Assembly (NCBI GenBank): GCA_902801425.1 | Contig: CADCIQ010000010.1 | Coordinates: forward strand, 1-42,347 | Source of the DNA: an uncultured Bacteroidales bacterium | GTDB taxonomy: Bacteria; Bacteroidota; Bacteroidia; Bacteroidales; Bacteroidaceae | Direction of reading: 5' to 3' | DNA length: 42,347 bases | In this document: positions 9,195 through 16,836 of the stretch, piece after piece | How positions within the stretch are numbered: the first letter of the stretch is position 1 | How the letters are laid out: each line of letters begins with the position of its first letter | Translations under genes and position numbers: made by a program | The notes under the pieces: model-generated | The model's database searches: none | The model's input: the letters and a program-made list of their open reading frames with translations, nothing else | Told to the model about the DNA's origin: nothing

Positions 9195-10079
9195 TTAAAG
9201 TATAACCATCCTCCACTCCCCATTCTCTTTCTTCTCCTTGAGGCTGAGTCCGAGGCTTTCAGCCTTTTCCAGGAGTAGAGGCACATCCTCCTCATAGAAA
9301 CCGCTGAGGATTAAAGTACCACCATGCGCCATTACCTCCTTGAAGGCTGGCATGTCATTTAAGAGAATGTTACGGTTGATATTGGCGAGAACCACGTCGA
9401 ACACACCGCTTATATGCGAGAGCACATGAGCATTACCCTCAAACACCTCTATCCTATCCGCAACACCGTTTATTTCGGCATTGTGGCGAGTATTATCCGC
9501 ACTCCATTCGTCAATGTCATATGCCACGGCATCAGCAGCACCGCATTTCAGGGCTGTAATGGCAAGAATACCAGTACCACAACCGCAATCCAGCACTCTC
9601 TTATCCTTGAGATCCATATCAAGCAACGTACCCACAATCATCTGGGTAGTCTCATGCGTGCCTGTCCCGAAGGCATTTCGCGCTTGGATTCCTATCTTAA
9701 TAGGCGACTGCACATTTACGTTCTCATTTCCGCTATCATGCCCTTCCGGATGCAAAACATCATAGATCACGAGCCTGTCATCTATATTAATAGGAGCAAA
9801 GCCCTCCTCCTGTTCCCAAGTCTCATTCCAGTCCTTATCCTCTATTTCTTCGGTCTCGAAGGTCACAGTTACGCCCTCCATAGGGAAGTCTGCCAATGCC
9901 TCCCTTATCACGGGTTCATCGTAAAAATCCACCTGAACATACCCGTCAACACCGTTGTCTGTGTCGAGGAAAGTCTCATAACCACATTCGCCGGCAATGG
10001 CAGCGGTTATCTCACGTGCAGGCTGCATAAATTCACCATCAGCACATTGAATTGTGAAATGCGATACAAAATATTTCAT
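9195..10079 (-). CDS. prmA: Ribosomal protein L11 methyltransferase
   Basis: The 294-residue SAM-dependent enzyme methylates ribosomal protein L11. The SAM motif VLDCGCGTGILAI lies near residues 160-172 and the NPF-like catalytic segment is ANINRNILL. The ATG at 10079 (MKYFVSHFTIQC) was chosen over the upstream start at 10163 because the family begins there and a TAATTTTG promoter element (10100-10107, minus strand) lies just upstream. It is convergent with addB and divergent from the next gene. Confidence 0.93.
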   Translation of the reverse strand: MKYFVSHFTIQCADGEFMQPAREITAAIAGECGYETFLDTDNGVDGYVQVDFYDEPVIREALADFPMEGVTVTFETEEIEDKDWNETWEQEEGFAPINIDDRLVIYDVLHPEGHDSGNENVNVQSPIKIGIQARNAFGTGTHETTQMIVGTLLDMDLKDKRVLDCGCGTGILAITALKCGAADAVAYDIDEWSADNTRHNAEINGVADRIEVFEGNAHVLSHISGVFDVVLANINRNILLNDMPAFKEVMAHGGTLILSGFYEEDVPLLLEKAESLGLSLKEKKENGEWRMVIL

Positions 10080-10099
10080 AATAAAGTTAATTTTCTCTG

Positions 10100-10107
10100 C
10101 AAAATTA
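10100..10107 (-). promoter_or_regulatory. Bacteroidetes -7 element (TAATTTTG) for prmA
   Basis: On the minus strand it matches TAnnTTTG, 20 bases before the prmA ATG. No convincing -33 TTTG was found, so the call rests on one box and its position. Confidence 0.5.
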
Positions 10108-10149
10108 ATAAAATTAGGGAAAAACTCCTCATTTGATAGGGATTTTCCG

Positions 10150-10157
10150 TAACTTTG
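10150..10157 (+). promoter_or_regulatory. Candidate -7 element (TAACTTTG) for the aromatic-rich secreted protein
   Basis: It matches TAnnTTTG 77 bases before the chosen ATG. A second match (TAAATTTG) lies at 10173-10180. Neither has a TTTG at the normal 19-21 base distance, so the exact start is open. Confidence 0.4.
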
Positions 10158-10234
10158 TAACAAAAGTTAAAGTAAATTTGCACCATAAACCAAAAGAAAC
10201 AAGAAAATTCATCTTTAATTGGGAGGATACGACA

Positions 10235-11359
10235 ATGAAAAGAATATTAACTCTTCTCGCAATAGCAACATTTGCTTCCTGCTCTATCTTTGCACAGGAT
10301 GACATGTACTTCACACCGAAGTCAAAGGCTGTCAAGGACAAGGAAAAGGCTGAGGCCAAGGCTGCCGAGGAAAAAAGGGCTGCCGAGGAAGAAGCAAGGG
10401 TTCTTCAGGCCAAGAAGGAATGGCTACGTAAGAACAGACAGCATATATCCCAGACAGAGGACGGCCAATGGGTCTATCACGCAGGTCGTGATATCAGCGA
10501 CGACGAATACAACCGCCGTGGCAAATTTGCGTCAACCTACGCCATCGTATCCGACTCCGTGGGTAATGACATCATAGAGTTCACAGCCGGAGATGGGAAG
10601 TACCCTGACAGCCTCGTTGCATATATCGACACAATATCAGGCACCCTAAACATAAAGAAGAAGTCAACTGACAGATACGATGATGATGAAGACTACTACT
10701 ATTCACGTCGTATGAACCGTTTTGACGGCTTCTACGGTTCTCGCCGCGCATGGTTGCTATACAACGATCCTTGGTACTCATACTGGGCTTACGATCCATT
10801 CTTCTGGAACGACCCTTGGTACTGGAACAGATCATGGGTTTATGATCCTTGGTACTGGAATGACCCATGGTACTACGGTGGCTACTACGGATGGTATTCA
10901 CCTTATTATAGAGGATATTATGACAGTTACTATGGCAGATACTATGGTTGGGGACACAGCTTCCACCACTACACGCCTGTAACACTCGGTGGAACCGTAA
11001 ACGGAAGAACTGACCGAACCATCCGACCTACTCACGGAACGCACGCCGCTCGCGCCGACTATCGTGGAGTATCATCCAACATAGCTTCCCAAAACCGTGC
11101 TGAGACTGACGCATTCCGCAGAAGAGCAATAAGATCACAGCGTAACATGGCTGATAGAGCAGAAAGAGCAACAAGAAGAAGCGATCCTTCATACAGCAGT
11201 CCATCCAATAATTCATATAGCTCATCATCAACACGCAGCTATAGCAACTCTTCATCTTCAAGTAGCTCATCAAGCAGTTCTTCAAGCAATCGCAGCAGCG
11301 GTTCAAGCTTCGGAGGTTCACGTGGTGGCGGTGGTGGCCATTTCGGAGGCAGAAGATAA
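10235..11359 (+). CDS. Secreted protein with coiled coil, Tyr/Trp-rich and Ser/Gly-rich regions
   Basis: No family was recognised. The 374-residue protein has a signal peptide (MKRILTLLAIATFASCSIFA) that may be cut after A20; FASC at 13-16 is a weak lipobox alternative. Then come an Ala/Lys/Glu segment likely to form a coiled coil (about 30-65), a mixed domain (about 70-145), a very aromatic region (about 154-247) with repeated DPWYW/NDPWY and YYGxYY motifs, an Arg-rich region (about 258-315), and a Ser-rich then Gly-rich tail (about 317-374) with a run of about 13 serines. ATG at 10235 was chosen because GGGAGG lies upstream and the signal peptide begins there. The makeup suggests a surface or matrix protein, which is inference only. 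Confidence 0.8.
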   Translation: MKRILTLLAIATFASCSIFAQDDMYFTPKSKAVKDKEKAEAKAAEEKRAAEEEARVLQAKKEWLRKNRQHISQTEDGQWVYHAGRDISDDEYNRRGKFASTYAIVSDSVGNDIIEFTAGDGKYPDSLVAYIDTISGTLNIKKKSTDRYDDDEDYYYSRRMNRFDGFYGSRRAWLLYNDPWYSYWAYDPFFWNDPWYWNRSWVYDPWYWNDPWYYGGYYGWYSPYYRGYYDSYYGRYYGWGHSFHHYTPVTLGGTVNGRTDRTIRPTHGTHAARADYRGVSSNIASQNRAETDAFRRRAIRSQRNMADRAERATRRSDPSYSSPSNNSYSSSSTRSYSNSSSSSSSSSSSSSNRSSGSSFGGSRGGGGGHFGGRR

Positions 11360-11438
11360 GTTCAATATTAAGAAATTAATTTTTCCCCGCAAAAGCTCAA
11401 CAAGCTAAAGCAAGTCAACTTTTCAAATATCATTTCTC

Positions 11439-13082
11439 ATGAAACATTACATTCTATATACAGCAGCCCTCACAGCCCTTGCCATCCCAGCAATGGCACA
11501 AGAGACCTACGAGAGCGCAAATATCGCAACCGAAGACCTTAACGGTACGGCACGCTACGTGGGCATGGGCGGAGCAATGGAAGCACTTGGTGCCGATATC
11601 TCCACCATCTCTACCAATCCAGCAGGCATAGGACTCTTCCGCAAGAGTGGCATAAGCTTCTCCATGGGCGCAACATCTGTCAAGGGCGATGACACAAGTG
11701 TAGCCGACAAGCTCAATATCACAGGAAAGAAGACTCCGATGAGTTTTGACCAAATCGGTTTTGTCTATGCCAACGAGACATCCCGAGGCAACTTCGTAAA
11801 CTGCGCATTCAACTATCACAAATCGCGCAATTTCAACCAGATTCTATCCCACATGTCATCTTTGAACGGTGCATCGCTCAACAAACTCGCTTACCAAAAG
11901 GGAATGATAGGTGATGCAAGGAATGGCGGTTTCTATGTTGATTTCAACGAAGATGATGACTTAATTGGCTATTACTCTGAGCTAGCCCCAGTCACATCAC
12001 AATGCTTCTCACAGGTGGACTACTTGATGTGGAACGCTTTCCTCGTTGACCCGAAAGATGGAAATGCCTACTACTACGACGGCTATGACTACCTCTTCGC
12101 ACGCAATCAGAAAGGCTACATCAGCAACTACGACTTCAACGTAAGCGGCAACCACAACGACCGTATCTACTGGGGCATCACATTCGGTATCAAAGACGTA
12201 AAATACAAGCACAACCAAGTATATAGCGAGGACATCAACGACATTAAAGGCAATGCTGCCGGCTATATCGACATGGTGGACAAGCGCGAAATCACAGGTC
12301 AGGGATACGACATCAAGGCAGGTATAATCTTTCGCCCTATCGATGCAAGTCCGCTGCGTATCGGTCTTAGCGTCTCCACTCCTACATGGTATGAGCTGAA
12401 GTCATACAACGACACAAAGATTCTGAACAATGGCTACGACGAGAATCTCAAACAGAATATCGGTTTTGAAGGCGATTACTACACTAGCGACGAATACAAG
12501 TACAAGGTCTTCACCCCTTGGAAGTTCGGTGCAAGCATAGGCTATACCATTGGTAAGGAGATAGCCCTCGGAGCAAGCTATGAATATGCAGACTACTCTT
12601 CACTTGACAATCGTAACATCACAGGCGTGGACTACAATTATGACGGAAGTACAACATCCGCATCAAAATCTGATATGAAAATGAACAGTCACACAGAGAA
12701 GTCCCTCTGCGGAGTATCTACTCTGAAGCTCGGTGCCGAGTACAAGCCTATGCCAGAACTCTCTATCCGAGCAGGCTACAACTACGTATCACAGATGTAT
12801 GAGGACAAGGCTGAGCGAACCACAATGATAAATGTTGACGGTTGCTATTTCAGCTCAACAACTGATTTCGTAAACTGGAAGGCAACCAACCGTTTCACTC
12901 TCGGTGTAGGCTTCAACATCGACGACTTCAATATCGACGTAGCCTACCAGCGCTCAATGCAGAAAGGTGACTTCCACCCATTCGAGGCTATCTCTGTAGA
13001 TGGAAGCCTTAACAAAGCACCTGTCGTAGAGGTTAACAACAACCGCGACCAGTTCCTCATCACATTAGGATATAAATTCTAA
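11439..13082 (+). CDS. FadL/OmpP1-family outer-membrane beta-barrel protein
   Basis: The 547-residue protein has a signal peptide (MKHYILYTAALTALAIPAMA). The mature start ends in STNPAGIGLFRKSG, a hallmark of the OmpP1/FadL transport family of Bacteroidetes. Many alternating strands and a terminal phenylalanine (LITLGYKF) fit an outer-membrane barrel. Family members import hydrophobic compounds; the substrate here is unknown. It lies 79 bases after the aromatic-rich protein on the same strand. A strong terminator follows the stop. Confidence 0.88.
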   Translation: MKHYILYTAALTALAIPAMAQETYESANIATEDLNGTARYVGMGGAMEALGADISTISTNPAGIGLFRKSGISFSMGATSVKGDDTSVADKLNITGKKTPMSFDQIGFVYANETSRGNFVNCAFNYHKSRNFNQILSHMSSLNGASLNKLAYQKGMIGDARNGGFYVDFNEDDDLIGYYSELAPVTSQCFSQVDYLMWNAFLVDPKDGNAYYYDGYDYLFARNQKGYISNYDFNVSGNHNDRIYWGITFGIKDVKYKHNQVYSEDINDIKGNAAGYIDMVDKREITGQGYDIKAGIIFRPIDASPLRIGLSVSTPTWYELKSYNDTKILNNGYDENLKQNIGFEGDYYTSDEYKYKVFTPWKFGASIGYTIGKEIALGASYEYADYSSLDNRNITGVDYNYDGSTTSASKSDMKMNSHTEKSLCGVSTLKLGAEYKPMPELSIRAGYNYVSQMYEDKAERTTMINVDGCYFSSTTDFVNWKATNRFTLGVGFNIDDFNIDVAYQRSMQKGDFHPFEAISVDGSLNKAPVVEVNNNRDQFLITLGYKF

Positions 13083-13108
13083 ATACCATCATAAATTAAA
13101 TTAACTCC

Positions 13109-13146
13109 AAATGCATAGCATTCTTCGGAATGCTATGCATTTTTTG
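13109..13146 (+). terminator. Rho-independent terminator with UUCG loop after the FadL-like gene
   Basis: A perfect 15-bp stem (13109-13123 with 13128-13142) closes on the very stable tetraloop TTCG (13124-13127). A short T-run (to 13145) follows on the plus strand. Confidence 0.92.
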
Positions 13147-13222
13147 TATCCCTATAAATTCGTCGAACCCACGTTTAATACACTTCCTGATGGGGGTACT
13201 ATGTCAGATATGAGATACGCTG

Positions 13223-13258
13223 ACACTAATTTCCTTATTGTTACCTGTTACTTGTTAC
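13223..13258 (-). repeat. Iteron-type repeat R1 (perfect partner of R4)
   Basis: This 36-base repeat begins ACACTAATTTCC and continues with GTTAC-type heptads. Its reverse complement is identical over all 36 bases to 13981-14016. Together they bound a 794-base unit like terminal inverted repeats. No target-site duplication was seen. Confidence 0.9.
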
Positions 13259-13263
13259 TGTCT

Positions 13264-13429
13264 CCCTTCTACCTCCCTTCTACCTCCCTTGCTACTCCCA
13301 TTTTTCTCTCATTCTAAGGAACGGACTTGAAACGGATTAGAAGCGAAGGAGAAACGGACCTGAAACGGACCTGGAACGGAGGTACAACGGACTTACATCG
13401 GATTTACAACGGATTTACAACGGAACGGC
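13264..13429 (+). repeat. 11-bp-phased array: five CCC units, one G, ten AACGG units
   Basis: Units of exactly 11 bases run from 13264. Five begin CCC or a variant (CCCTTCTACCT twice, CCCTTGCTACT, CCCATTTTTCT, CTCATTCTAAG). A single G follows at 13319. Ten units then begin AACGG or a close variant (for example AACGGACTTGA, AACGGACCTGA, AACGGATTTAC) up to 13429. The first 3-5 bases of each unit are conserved and the rest vary. An inverted homologue lies at 39728-39849. Confidence 0.9.
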
Positions 13430-13618
13430 ATCAAAAGGGAAGCCCAAGCATTTTTCGCGTATTTTCATCGGTTTTCAAGCATTCAGAACAAGGCGAATCA
13501 GCCCGAAATTAATGCTTATTGAGACTTTCAGCCTCCTACGCCCCACCCTCCTGTTTTATATAACAGCCTCATTATCTTCTTCTTAGACAATTTTGGCAAG
13601 CAAGCGCAATCACGACCA

Positions 13619-13645
13619 GTAACAAGTAACAGGTAACAATAAGGA
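13619..13645 (+). repeat. Iteron-type repeat R2
   Basis: GTAACAA, GTAACAG, GTAACAA, TAAGG heptads face right, toward an AT-rich core (13687-13722). It matches the first 27 bases of R4 and then diverges. Confidence 0.88.
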
Positions 13646-13686
13646 TTTTTGTGCGCCCAAATTTTACGGAAATCTTCTAAGGAGTT

Positions 13687-13722
13687 TATATACCTTATTA
13701 TATATAGAAATAATAAAATAGG
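13687..13722. other. AT-rich core between R2 and R3
   Basis: An almost pure A/T segment with TATATA runs and an imperfect palindrome (CCTTATTAT against ATAATAAAATAGG) lies between the inward-facing iteron repeats R2 and R3. The layout resembles the cores at 27229-27267 and 39931-39965. Confidence 0.6.
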
Positions 13723-13732
13723 CAGCAGCACT

Positions 13733-13769
13733 ACACTAATTTTCTTATTGTTACTTGTTACCTGTTACC
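13733..13769 (-). repeat. Iteron-type repeat R3
   Basis: It begins ACACTAATTTTC, like R1, and carries the heptads GTTACTT, GTTACCT, GTTACC, so the heptad order is swapped relative to R1/R4. It faces R2 across the AT-rich core. Confidence 0.88.
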
Positions 13770-13833
13770 GACCGTGTTTCTGTGTCTTTTCCTGATTTTG
13801 GTTTACAGTAATGATTATTATTAAACTGCGTTT

Positions 13834-13952
13834 GTTGACATCGTTCTGAAATAGTTGTCGTATTCCTGAAAAGGTTCACACATTCCTGATTTCGTAGACA
13901 TCGTACTGAATATGTTTACTTGGCATGGAAACTATGTCTTATACTGAAATAC
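13834..13952 (+). repeat. Degenerate 20-bp tandem repeat, six units
   Basis: Units start at 13834, 13854, 13874, 13894, 13914 and 13934. The period is strictly 20 bases (the last is 19). A core like GTnGACATCGTnCTGAA is best kept in units 1 and 4. The units are contiguous without unique spacers, so this is not a CRISPR array. Confidence 0.75.
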
Positions 13953-13980
13953 AAGAAGCGAAAGTCGAAACCCACTCTCG

Positions 13981-14016
13981 GTAACAAGTAACAGGTAACA
14001 ATAAGGAAATTAGTGT
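13981..14016 (+). repeat. Iteron-type repeat R4 (perfect partner of R1)
   Basis: GTAACAA, GTAACAG, GTAACAA, then TAAGGAAATTAGTGT. All 36 bases equal the reverse complement of R1 at 13223-13258. Confidence 0.9.
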
Positions 14017-14169
14017 TTGTATAGCTTACGAACAAGCAACTACCCCCAACTGATTATGTTCAATTGAGGGTAGGTATGTGATAAACCCTTATTTCGACTG
14101 AAAATCAGAGTTGGGAAATGCAAGAAAACTACTTGTTTTTCTTCAAAAGATTAAAGTTGACATTTTATC

Positions 14170-14231
14170 AAACGCGAAGACGCAAAGGCGCAAAGGATTA
14201 TATACTCTGTGTCTTTGCGCCTCTGTGTTTA
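14170..14231. repeat. CGCAAAG-type inverted repeat
   Basis: The left arm has ACGCGAAG, ACGCAAAG, GCGCAAAG (8-bp period). The right arm (CTGTGTCTTTGCGCCTCTG) is its approximate reverse complement. It lies just after the stop of the minus-strand lipoprotein gene. Repeats of this sequence type are widespread in Bacteroidetes. Confidence 0.8.
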
Positions 14232-14239
14232 AATATAGA

Positions 14240-14707
14240 TTACTTAGAATGAAGGTAATGGTAATATGATGAATCCTCTTCTTCTGGATCAGGAACTTTC
14301 AAACCTTTTACTAAATAATGACTTTTATCCTTTGTATATAAATACTCTTCTTCTTTACAAATCAATTTCAAGGAAGAACCATCCTTGTAATGCAGAATTA
14401 CACTTCCGTCTTTGTATTCATAAGTTCCTTCTCGTACAACCGTTCTCCCCTTTTCGTCACAATCATTGAATACAAATGAAGCATCTGGATTTAATTTAAT
14501 ATTAACAAACGCGGCATGAGGAGTTCCCCAAACATCAAAGAGGAATTCGGGGAGTGAATCTTTTGCTTCCTTACTGATTACCTCAGCAGGCTTGTCAATT
14601 AATGAATCACTCGTATTTACTGCTACATCAGCATTCTTGACAGAGTTGTTATCCATACAAGATAACAATAGCATAGCCGAACATATTATCCAACAATACT
14701 GTTTCAT
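14240..14707 (-). CDS. Hypothetical lipoprotein
   Basis: The 155-residue protein has a short signal peptide and lipobox LLSC (cysteine at 17), so it should be membrane-anchored. A Ser/Asp/Lys-rich linker is followed by a small beta-rich domain (about 50-135) with alternating strands such as TYEYKDGSVILHYKDGSSLKL, and an acidic Tyr-rich tail. No family was recognised. It is the only gene between the repeat-rich gap and the symporter gene, and no promoter with both boxes was seen upstream. Confidence 0.75.
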   Translation of the reverse strand: MKQYCWIICSAMLLLSCMDNNSVKNADVAVNTSDSLIDKPAEVISKEAKDSLPEFLFDVWGTPHAAFVNIKLNPDASFVFNDCDEKGRTVVREGTYEYKDGSVILHYKDGSSLKLICKEEEYLYTKDKSHYLVKGLKVPDPEEEDSSYYHYLHSK

Positions 14708-14772
14708 ATCTTTATATTAAAAACAGACAAAAGGTTAAAGTTAAAGTTTAACTAAAAACATACACACCCTAA

Positions 14773-15720
14773 CTATCTTTTATTGAACCTTCGGAACACC
14801 TGCGCAGCGATGCTTCCAGAGAAGTTATGCCACACGGAGAAGATTGCACCGGGGACTGTTGCCATAGGGAACATGGCGAAATGGGTGGCAGCAAGCGAGG
14901 TGGCAAGTCCAGAGTTCTGCATACCAACCTCGATGGCTATCGCCGTGCGCTTCGGGAAGTCGATGCCAAGCGCCTTCCCCACCCCATATCCAAGGGCTAA
15001 ACCAAGCACATTGTGCAGGATTACGACTACTGCGACCACCAGACTGCACGAGATGATGCTCTGCGCATTATGGCTTACTATGATTCCGATGATAAAAGCG
15101 ATGGCTAAGGTTGAGACCATTGGCAGCATGGGCGTTATCTTCGCCGTGAACTTTGCGAAATAATGGTTTATGACGAAGCCAAGAATGATAGGCACGATTA
15201 CTACCTGCACTATGCTCAGGAACATCCCCATGACATCTACGTTGACTTCCTTTCCTGCAAGGAGGAGCACAAGGGCGGGCGTTACTATCGGGGCAAGGAG
15301 CGTGGAGACGCCCGTCATAGCTACGCTCAGAGCGATGTCGCCTTTGGCAAGATAGCATATCACATTGCTTGCCGTTCCTCCCGGACAGCATCCTACAAGT
15401 ATCACGCCGAGGGCGAGTTCTGAGGGCAGATTGAGCAGTCGGCACAGGCACCATGCCACAGAGGGCATGACGACGAACTGTGCAAGCTCGCCTACGAGGA
15501 TATCCTTCGGGTGCATCATTACAGGCTTGAAATCGGATGGCTTCAGGGTTAGTCCCATGCCAAACATCACGACGCCAAGCATAGGTGTGACCGCAGAGGT
15601 TGATACCCATAAGAATGACGTCGGCATGAACAATGCCAATGCCGCTACACCGACAACGAGCAGCGTGATATGTGCTGCCATCCATGCCGAAAGATTGTAT
15701 AGTCTGTTTAGTAGATTCAT
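14773..15720 (-). CDS. Bile acid:sodium symporter (BASS) family transporter
   Basis: The 315-residue membrane protein has about nine to ten hydrophobic segments. The family signatures CCPGGTASNV (about residue 107) and EVGMQNSGLA (about residue 260) are present. Members couple sodium to uptake of bile acids or other organic anions; the bacterial YocS-like branch has varied substrates such as pantoate, so the substrate is not predicted. ATG at 15720 (MNLLNRLYNLSAW) was chosen over an upstream start at 15792 because the upstream extension is translated from a CGCAGAG repeat. AGAAAAG precedes the ATG. Confidence 0.88.
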   Translation of the reverse strand: MNLLNRLYNLSAWMAAHITLLVVGVAALALFMPTSFLWVSTSAVTPMLGVVMFGMGLTLKPSDFKPVMMHPKDILVGELAQFVVMPSVAWCLCRLLNLPSELALGVILVGCCPGGTASNVICYLAKGDIALSVAMTGVSTLLAPIVTPALVLLLAGKEVNVDVMGMFLSIVQVVIVPIILGFVINHYFAKFTAKITPMLPMVSTLAIAFIIGIIVSHNAQSIISCSLVVAVVVILHNVLGLALGYGVGKALGIDFPKRTAIAIEVGMQNSGLATSLAATHFAMFPMATVPGAIFSVWHNFSGSIAAQVFRRFNKR

Positions 15721-15737
15721 GTTTATTTCTTTTCTTA

Positions 15738-15873
15738 AAACGCAGAGTCGCAGAGACGCGAAGATAATTTTTATTGAACACGGAATGAGCAAAAAGAACG
15801 AAAGCTTTCGTTTGTTCTGTGTTTTCGGTGTTCAGAATTAAATCTTTGCGTCTTCGCGCCTTTGCGTTGAATT
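15738..15873. repeat. Large nested palindrome with CGCAGAG/CGCAAAG arms
   Basis: The outer arms are ACGCAGAG, TCGCAGAG, ACGCGAAG (left) and CTTTGCGTCTTCGCGCCTTTG (right), in 8-bp period. Inside is a second inverted repeat, TGAACACGGAA against TTCGGTGTTCA, closing on CGAAAGCTTTCG near 15808. It lies between divergent genes. Confidence 0.85.
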
Positions 15874-15941
15874 AATAATTCTGTCTTACGAATGGCAAAA
15901 TTACTCAAAATATTCAAAAACGCCAAGTACTTCGACAGAAA

Positions 15942-15973
15942 TTTTGAGGTTTAGCAAATTATTATTATCTTTG
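15942..15973 (+). promoter_or_regulatory. Bacteroidetes promoter (TTTG, 19 bases, TATCTTTG)
   Basis: TTTG at 15943-15946 and TATCTTTG at 15966-15973 are 19 bases apart, matching the sigma-ABfr consensus. It lies about 40 bases before the ATG at 16012. Confidence 0.85.
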
Positions 15974-16011
15974 CGATTAAATTACAAATTTATTAATAAA
16001 AATAGCTAAAA

Positions 16012-16650
16012 ATGATTGAGGAACCAAGCAGATTAAACTGGACTGACTATGGAAGCAACCCGCCAAGACCAGATGATTTTATAAGTAAGCATATTATTAA
16101 CAAGATATTGCCGACGAATGGTGGATGCCTGTCATTTATCATTTCAGAATTATTATTAATAGTATTTTTCGCAGTTCTTGGTGGAATCACATTCTTTGGA
16201 TTTTATTGGGCAGAAAGAACCGTACTGCCATTTGACTTTATCACGATTAAGACCATATCAGCAATTCTTATCGTGTCGGCTATTAGTCCGATACTCATAT
16301 TCCCATTTGTGGAAAATAAGTCAAAGGGCGTGAAAGACTTGCTCAAGGGCTATTTTACGGCTTTTTATAACTGGTTTTATGTTTTGTATCTGATTTGCGG
16401 ATACTCCCTGTTGCTATTCTTCGGAGCTAACAAATATATCGGTGGGAGCGAACCGCAATATATTGATGGCAAGGTAACAGATGTCAGCTATAATAGCAAG
16501 AGCGACTCATTTAGCATGGAGGTTGAGGTGCCGGAATTTCACACCCATTATAGTGTTCCGTTGATTTATACATACACTATAGGTGATATTTGCAAAGTGA
16601 GATACCACAAAGGGCTGTTCGGCTTATATTCTGTTGACGAAATAGAATAG
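16012..16650 (+). CDS. Hypothetical membrane protein
   Basis: No family was recognised. The 212-residue protein has three hydrophobic segments (about 42-68, 80-102 and 120-142) and a C-terminal soluble beta-rich domain (about 150-212) with strands such as GKVTDVSYNSKSDSFSMEVE and VRYHKGLFGLYSVDEIE. A stand-alone promoter precedes it and mgsA follows with its own promoter, so it is probably monocistronic. Base composition is more AT-rich than the housekeeping genes. Confidence 0.75.
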   Translation: MIEEPSRLNWTDYGSNPPRPDDFISKHIINKILPTNGGCLSFIISELLLIVFFAVLGGITFFGFYWAERTVLPFDFITIKTISAILIVSAISPILIFPFVENKSKGVKDLLKGYFTAFYNWFYVLYLICGYSLLLFFGANKYIGGSEPQYIDGKVTDVSYNSKSDSFSMEVEVPEFHTHYSVPLIYTYTIGDICKVRYHKGLFGLYSVDEIE

Positions 16651-16733
16651 ATAGAGCAAGTCATCAAACATAAGATTCAAACTTGACATAAGCCAAGAAA
16701 TATCTATTTCAGGCGAGAAATGGGGGGATTTTG

Positions 16734-16765
16734 TTCGTCTTACACATCAGAAAATCCTATCTTTG
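16734..16765 (+). promoter_or_regulatory. Promoter for mgsA (TTCG, 20 bases, TATCTTTG)
   Basis: TATCTTTG at 16758-16765 is a perfect -7 element. TTCG at 16734-16737 is a near match to TTTG at 20 bases. A run of six G (16722-16727) lies just upstream. The ATG follows at 16837. Confidence 0.65.
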
Positions 16766-16836
16766 CAGCGGATAACACACCGAAAAGGTATTATACTTTA
16801 GTAAAAGATTGTTTAATTTAAAAGAAAGGATTGACT

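Larger units (their letters stand above)
13147..14239. other. Gene-free, repeat-rich stretch
   Basis: No credible gene was found in about 1.1 kb. ORFs here are translations of repeats. The stretch holds four iteron-type repeats (R1-R4), an 11-bp-phased array, a 20-bp degenerate tandem array, an AT-rich core and a CGCAAAG-type inverted repeat, each listed separately. Confidence 0.85.

Noticed and set aside
9414-10136. 240-codon ORF antisense to prmA
   Set aside because: prmA has clear SAM motifs on the other strand; this ORF lacks recognisable features.
13111-13731. ORFs of 60-68 codons in the gap after the FadL-like gene
   Set aside because: One starts inside the terminator, the others translate the 11-bp array or the GTTACC heptads. 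None has a start signal or a plausible protein makeup.
13834-13952. CRISPR array
   Set aside because: Units are contiguous and degenerate, without spacers of constant length, and no cas gene is near.
13223-14016. Intact insertion sequence
   Set aside because: The perfect 36-base ends look IS-like, but no transposase ORF or remnant and no target duplication were seen, so only an element of unknown type is reported.
15068-15781. 237-codon ORF overlapping the symporter gene in another minus frame
   Set aside because: Arg/Pro/Cys-rich shadow; the symporter frame has membrane segments and family signatures.
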